Shown here piece after piece: positions 60,711 through 64,000 of a stretch of 64,000 nt of DNA. Numbering within the stretch: position 1 is the stretch's first letter; each line of letters opens with the position of its first letter. Origin of the DNA: CAWELS01 sp964468205 (GTDB lineage: Bacteria; Acidobacteriota; Terriglobia; Bryobacterales; Bryobacteraceae); assembly GCA_964468205.1 (NCBI GenBank), contig CAYXVG010000001.1:124001-188000 (forward strand), in the 5' to 3' direction. The notes under the pieces are model-generated. The model was not told the origin of the DNA. It worked only from the letters and a program-made list of their open reading frames with translations, and ran no database searches. A program made the position numbers and the translations under genes.

Positions 60711-61763
60711 TTACTTCTTGTTGCCGAGTTCCTCGACGGCCCTCTCCACGAGGCTGAGACGGTTCCCGGAAGACCAAGCCTCCTGTATTTCCTCTTCGTC
60801 CATTCCGAGGATGCGTCCGAGGAGGATGTATCCCGGCAGAGCGTGCGGAAGATGCTTCCAGCGGGCCATATCGATTACCGCGTCCAGGGCCCGCTCGCGG
60901 ATCTGCGCCAGTATCGCATCCGGACGCGACTCCGTGAGGTTCACGAGGTTTACGGCGGCAGAGGTGCGGTCCGTCCAGATAATCGAATTGAGCATTTCAA
61001 CGAGCCAAGTCGGTGGAATCTCGATCTTGAGACCCGGCTGCAGTTTCGCGAGTATTTCGATGGCGGCCAGCGCGCGCATCGCGTTGCTTCGAACCGTGTC
61101 ATCCGGATCGCGAACCGCGTGGAGCAGATCTTCGACAACGGCTTTCTTGTTGGAGGCGTACCCCAACACATATGCGGCTATCGCACGGTGTTCTTCATTG
61201 ACGGAGTTGCGGAGCACGTCGCGGATAACCTCGAAATTCTCGTCGGCGAGTTGCACGAATCTCTCCTGATGACGGCGCGCGGCCGCATATTGCATGAGGG
61301 AGTGTCCGCGGGTGAGATCCTCGCTGGTTTCGCCGAGCCGGACCGCTTCGTTCAGTGTGCTGAGGAACAAGACGTAGGTTTGGTGGATATCCTCAGGAAG
61401 TAGCACCGGGTCTCCAGGGGGCATCCGGTAGTCGAAATGAGGTGCCCCGCGCTCTTCGACACCTACGTACAGAATCGCCTTGCCGTCCTCACAACAGACC
61501 GCCTGCATTCTGGCCAGGACGACGCCCGGGATCTCTTCAATGCCCATTTCCGTGTCGTTCTTCGAGCGAGGCAACTCTCCGCCCTCGGCGACACCCAGAG
61601 CGGTACGCACTTTTTCCTCGGAAACTTCACGGAGACCATAGAAGTCGATAATGCCGATCTGTGGGCCTGCCGGCTCGGGATGGGTATGGGACTCCTGGGC
61701 TCCGAGGAGCCCAGCCGCCAGCAGGAAAACTAGAGACAGATTTCGCAAACTAACTAGACGCAC
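60711..61763 (-). CDS. Exported HEAT-repeat-like protein
   Basis: 350 residues from GTG 61763, with a signal peptide (RLVSLRNLSLVFLLAAGLLGA) and a POTRA-like start (GIIDFYGLREVSEEKVRTALG, about 37-57). Helical repeats follow: NEEHRAIAAYVLGYASNKKAVVE, VRDPDDTVRSNAMRALAA, the pattern of HEAT/PBS-lyase repeats. Function unknown; a scaffold in the periplasm is the simplest reading. It starts 15 bp after the zinc-ribbon protein gene. No ribosome site is clear, so a later TTG start is possible. Confidence 0.7.
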   Translation of the reverse strand: MRLVSLRNLSLVFLLAAGLLGAQESHTHPEPAGPQIGIIDFYGLREVSEEKVRTALGVAEGGELPRSKNDTEMGIEEIPGVVLARMQAVCCEDGKAILYVGVEERGAPHFDYRMPPGDPVLLPEDIHQTYVLFLSTLNEAVRLGETSEDLTRGHSLMQYAAARRHQERFVQLADENFEVIRDVLRNSVNEEHRAIAAYVLGYASNKKAVVEDLLHAVRDPDDTVRSNAMRALAAIEILAKLQPGLKIEIPPTWLVEMLNSIIWTDRTSAAVNLVNLTESRPDAILAQIRERALDAVIDMARWKHLPHALPGYILLGRILGMDEEEIQEAWSSGNRLSLVERAVEELGNKK

Positions 61764-61778
61764 GCCGGGACGCGTCGG

Positions 61779-62297
61779 CTACGCCTGTTTTTCGGCCATG
61801 GGGCCAATGATAGGTAGCACAATCTTCTGGCCCTGGTACGTTTTCAGGAGCAGGACTACCCAGAGGACAAATATGCCGAGGGCAATCAGCGGCATCAGGA
61901 GTCCCAGGATTCCCGCGGTCAACATCGCCAGGATCGTCACCGCAACGTTGATTACGAAGACGGCCACAGATAGGAATATTGACTGGAAAGCGTGGAACCG
62001 GATCGTTTTGTTGCGGTTGTATGGTTCGAGAACAAGAAAGATGATCCCGGTAACGAAGCCGAGAACGTAGCACAGGGTACCGGCGACGTTGTCGGTGATC
62101 CCACCTTCCGCTGCCGGTTGAGCGGCAGGCCCGCCCGGGGGCGGCGTTGACTCCGGCGCGTCTCCTTCCGGAACCGGCGAGCCCGCCGGCGCCGCGGAGC
62201 CCCCCGCATCAGCCGTTCCTTCCGGCGCAGCAGCGCCGCACTGAGGACAAAACTTGCCTTCGTATTCCGCACCGCAACTGGAACATGTCATCTTCAT
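61779..62297 (-). CDS. Zinc-ribbon membrane protein (DUF4870-like)
   Basis: 172 residues; AGGAGGAG directly precedes two ATGs (62297 and 62291). The N-terminal zinc ribbon is CSSCGAEYEGKFCPQCG, followed by a Pro/Ala-rich linker (about 25-65) and three membrane segments in a DUF4870-like domain (NVAGTLCYVLGFVTGIIFLVL, FHAFQSIFLSVAVFVINVAV, PLIALGIFVLWVVLLLKTYQG). Such proteins are common in Acidobacteria with unknown function. It lies between rapZ and the HEAT-like gene on the same strand. Confidence 0.85.
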   Translation of the reverse strand: MKMTCSSCGAEYEGKFCPQCGAAAPEGTADAGGSAAPAGSPVPEGDAPESTPPPGGPAAQPAAEGGITDNVAGTLCYVLGFVTGIIFLVLEPYNRNKTIRFHAFQSIFLSVAVFVINVAVTILAMLTAGILGLLMPLIALGIFVLWVVLLLKTYQGQKIVLPIIGPMAEKQA

Positions 62298-62372
62298 CTC
62301 CTCCTATTCTCAATTCGTTCCGGGCACTACTGTATCGGAGTGGACGCGTAATTTCAACTGTACCGGCTCCAA

Positions 62373-63260
62373 CTACACCGGCTTGCTAAGGTCACGGTGA
62401 TTCGCCCGCACCGCGTATCCGCCTTTCTTCAGTCGCTTTCGGATCGCATCGGCAATCATTACGGATCTGTGGTGTCCTCCAGTGCAACCGAAGGAGATCG
62501 TCAAATAGCTCTTACCCTCACGAACATAGTGCGGTAGCAGGTAGATGAGCAGGTCGGAGATCCGCTCGATGAATTCCACAGTCTGCGGAAAGGAACGGAT
62601 GTAGCGGGCAACACGAGGGTTTCTCCCTGTCAGTTCCCGATACTCGGGGATGTAGTTCGGATTGGGCAGGAAACGGACATCGAAGACGAGATCGCTGTCG
62701 GCCGGGACGCCGTGGCGAAATCCGAAGCTATTGACATAAATGAGGATTTTTGACCGCTCGCCTGCTTCGCCAAAGATCTCGTGAGTCAGAGTGCGGAGAT
62801 CATGCACGTTGAATTTCGTAGTGTTGATCGTATGCGCGGATAGTTTCCGGACCGCCTCCAGTTGGCGCCGTTCCTTCTGGACATTATCCGCGACGGTCCC
62901 CTCGGTACCGAGTGGATGGGGCCGCCGGGTTTCGCTGTAGCGCCGAACCAGGGTATCGTCGTCAGCTTCGAGGTAAATGAGCGTGGTGTGGATCTTTCGG
63001 GAGATCGTCTTGTAGAGTTCCGGGAACTGGGCGAGCCCACCGCGGATATCGATAACAAGCGCGGCGCGGGTGATATTCGGAGAGTCTTTCGTCAACTCCG
63101 CGAAGGTGGGAACAAGATCCATCGGCAGGTTGTCAACGGCGTAGAAACCGAGGTCCTCAAGGCACTTGAGCACAGTCCCTTTGCCCGAGCCGCTGAGGCC
63201 GGTAATGATGACGAGTTCCGGTTGCGGTGTCGTGCCCCGCGTAGCCTTCTTGCTCATCAC
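62373..63260 (-). CDS. rapZ: RNase adapter protein RapZ
   Basis: 295 residues. Walker A is IITGLSGSGKGT near 19-29, and FYAVDNLPMDLVP, IDIRGG, ADDDTLVRRYSETRRPHPL, FVNSF-like YVNSFGFRHGVPADSDLVFDVRFL, and the C-terminal ISFGCTGGHHRSV all identify the YvcJ/RapZ family. In enterobacteria it directs RNase E to GlmZ and binds GlcN6P; in other phyla the role is open. Start GTG 63260 or ATG 63257. It lies in the conserved rpoN-hpf-rapZ order; ptsN, often in between, is absent. Confidence 0.95.
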   Translation of the reverse strand: MMSKKATRGTTPQPELVIITGLSGSGKGTVLKCLEDLGFYAVDNLPMDLVPTFAELTKDSPNITRAALVIDIRGGLAQFPELYKTISRKIHTTLIYLEADDDTLVRRYSETRRPHPLGTEGTVADNVQKERRQLEAVRKLSAHTINTTKFNVHDLRTLTHEIFGEAGERSKILIYVNSFGFRHGVPADSDLVFDVRFLPNPNYIPEYRELTGRNPRVARYIRSFPQTVEFIERISDLLIYLLPHYVREGKSYLTISFGCTGGHHRSVMIADAIRKRLKKGGYAVRANHRDLSKPV

Positions 63261-63312
63261 GAGCGCTCCGCAGATTCAGTCCGGATCAACGGAAGGCCGC
63301 GGGGGCCCTCCG

Positions 63313-63867
63313 TCAGGCCTCCACCAGGTCGAAGTTACCGTCCCGACGGCGGAGGAGAACTGACAGACGGTCGCTTTCGGCATCCCGGTAGACCAGATAG
63401 TTCCGCCCATCCTCAAGTTTTAGCAGCGCCTCTTCCAGCGTGAGCGGTTTCTGATTCGCACGGTGATTCACCCGGAAGACCTGCCCGCTGACCGGAGGCT
63501 CTTCGGCCTCTTCTATCGGCGCGAGTTCCGGTTCGGCGACCGGTTGAGAACGCAAGGACTGCTCCGGCCCGCGATGCGTGGCGCGGAACTTGGCCCTCAG
63601 CTTGCGAACCTGTTTTTCGAGCTTGTCGACAGCCGTCGTCATGGCGGTCAGCAAATCCGGCGACGAGCCGACTCCAACCATGACGTGGTCACGGACATTG
63701 ACTGTTATTTCAGCATTGTGGGCGTGACGTTCGGACGTGAGAACGAAGTGCGCCTCACGCTCCTCCTTGCCGTCCACAACCTTCGCCAGTTTCTTGAGCT
63801 TTGATTCCAGCTTCTGTCGCTGGGCAGGAACTAACGAATCCAGCTTCCCTTTATAAGCGACTTTCAT
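63313..63867 (-). CDS. hpf: Ribosome hibernation-promoting factor, long form
   Basis: 184 residues, ATG 63867. The N-terminal S30AE domain (about 1-100) has MKVAYKGKLDSLVPAQRQKL and HFVLTSERHAHNAEITVNV, and the C-terminal dimerisation domain (about 128-184) has GQVFRVNHRANQKPLTLEEAL and LVYRDAESDRLSVLLRRRDG. Long HPF joins 70S ribosomes into inactive 100S dimers in stationary phase. It sits between rpoN and rapZ. Confidence 0.95.
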   Translation of the reverse strand: MKVAYKGKLDSLVPAQRQKLESKLKKLAKVVDGKEEREAHFVLTSERHAHNAEITVNVRDHVMVGVGSSPDLLTAMTTAVDKLEKQVRKLRAKFRATHRGPEQSLRSQPVAEPELAPIEEAEEPPVSGQVFRVNHRANQKPLTLEEALLKLEDGRNYLVYRDAESDRLSVLLRRRDGNFDLVEA

Positions 63868-63912
63868 GATTCCCTCCGTGCATCAAACCCAGGGGAGCGT
63901 CCGGCTGGGATT

Positions 63913-64000
63913 CTACTCGCGAACCCGCCGGTAATGTGTTGAAGGTATTTTCATGTCCTCCCGGTACTTTGCCACAGTCCGGCGGGAGACATCAAAACCC
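63913..64000 (-). CDS. rpoN: RNA polymerase sigma-54 factor, C-terminus only (cut by window edge)
   Basis: Only the last 28 codons are in the window. They contain the RpoN box VSRRTVAKYREDMKIPST (canonical ARRTVAKYRE), which binds the -24 promoter element, then YRRVRE and stop. The gene reads right to left into the window, 45 bp upstream of hpf, the conserved arrangement in many bacteria. Confidence 0.9.
   Translation of the reverse strand, partial: GFDVSRRTVAKYREDMKIPSTHYRRVRE

Noticed and set aside
1..64000. Mobile element, prophage or CRISPR array
   Set aside because: No transposase, integrase, phage structural gene, Cas gene or regular spaced repeat was found in any frame or strand.

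Overview
The window is GC-rich chromosomal DNA from a Gram-negative bacterium, most likely an acidobacterium of the Bryobacterales/Solibacter type. This rests on gene content: an Oar-like TonB-dependent receptor with an N-terminal carboxypeptidase-regulatory-like domain, several sulfatases, a PQQ-type propeller, Tat-exported Gfo/Idh/MocA oxidoreductases, tandem PhoD-like phosphatases, and a PilZ/J-domain fusion. No rRNA or other strict taxonomic marker is present, so the placement is inference. I see no insertion sequence, prophage, integrase or CRISPR array. Many starts are GTG or TTG.

Layout. 1-9.3 kb is a surface-polysaccharide region that looks less GC-rich than the rest: a truncated sulfatase-type hydrolase, a minus-strand operon (sugar nucleotide epimerase, double GT2 with sequence repeats, GT4-methyltransferase fusion) and a divergent GT2/GT4 fusion. 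9.4-18.5 kb holds a GT39-like membrane protein, a small exported protein, a secreted sialidase-like/TIM-barrel/FN3 glycosidase followed by the tail of a dead histidine kinase, an OmpA-type cell-wall anchor, an AGCS Na+/amino-acid symporter and MgtE. 18.5-27.1 kb is a phosphate-scavenging block: Oar-like receptor, intrinsic terminator, then two PhoD paralogues. 27.4-41.7 kb mixes a TPR protein, a SelW-like protein, an SSS symporter, an exported VOC protein, AraD, a formylglycine sulfatase, an AlkD-like protein, a GH30-like hydrolase, the PilZ/J-domain fusion, a Na/Pi transporter and a Gfo/Idh/MocA oxidoreductase, much of it suited to using complex glycans.

41.7-46.0 kb is the most distinctive system: Mrp/NBP35 ATPase, two NifX/orange-protein-like proteins (PF02579 type), a Gly/Arg-rich small protein, two MinD-type ATPases each carrying a double 4Fe-4S insert, and a Cys-bearing PadR regulator, with a perfect palindromic operator in the divergent promoter. 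The gene set resembles the orp (orange protein) operon of Desulfovibrio, which handles a Mo-Cu sulfide cluster, but with a PadR regulator.

46.1-51.4 kb has a broken sulfatase-type gene, a PQQ-propeller protein, a selenocysteine tRNA (UCA anticodon, 95 nt, encoded CCA), a site-2 protease, a ferredoxin, an ABC ATPase and a cupin. 51.4-60.2 kb has an ABC exporter pair, an HDOD protein, glutaryl-CoA dehydrogenase, and a TPR/beta-barrel plus glycoside-hydrolase-like pair reminiscent of PgaA/PgaB or PelB/PelA. 60.2-64 kb ends with a Spy-like protein, a HEAT-like protein, a zinc-ribbon membrane protein, and the conserved rapZ, hpf, rpoN series.
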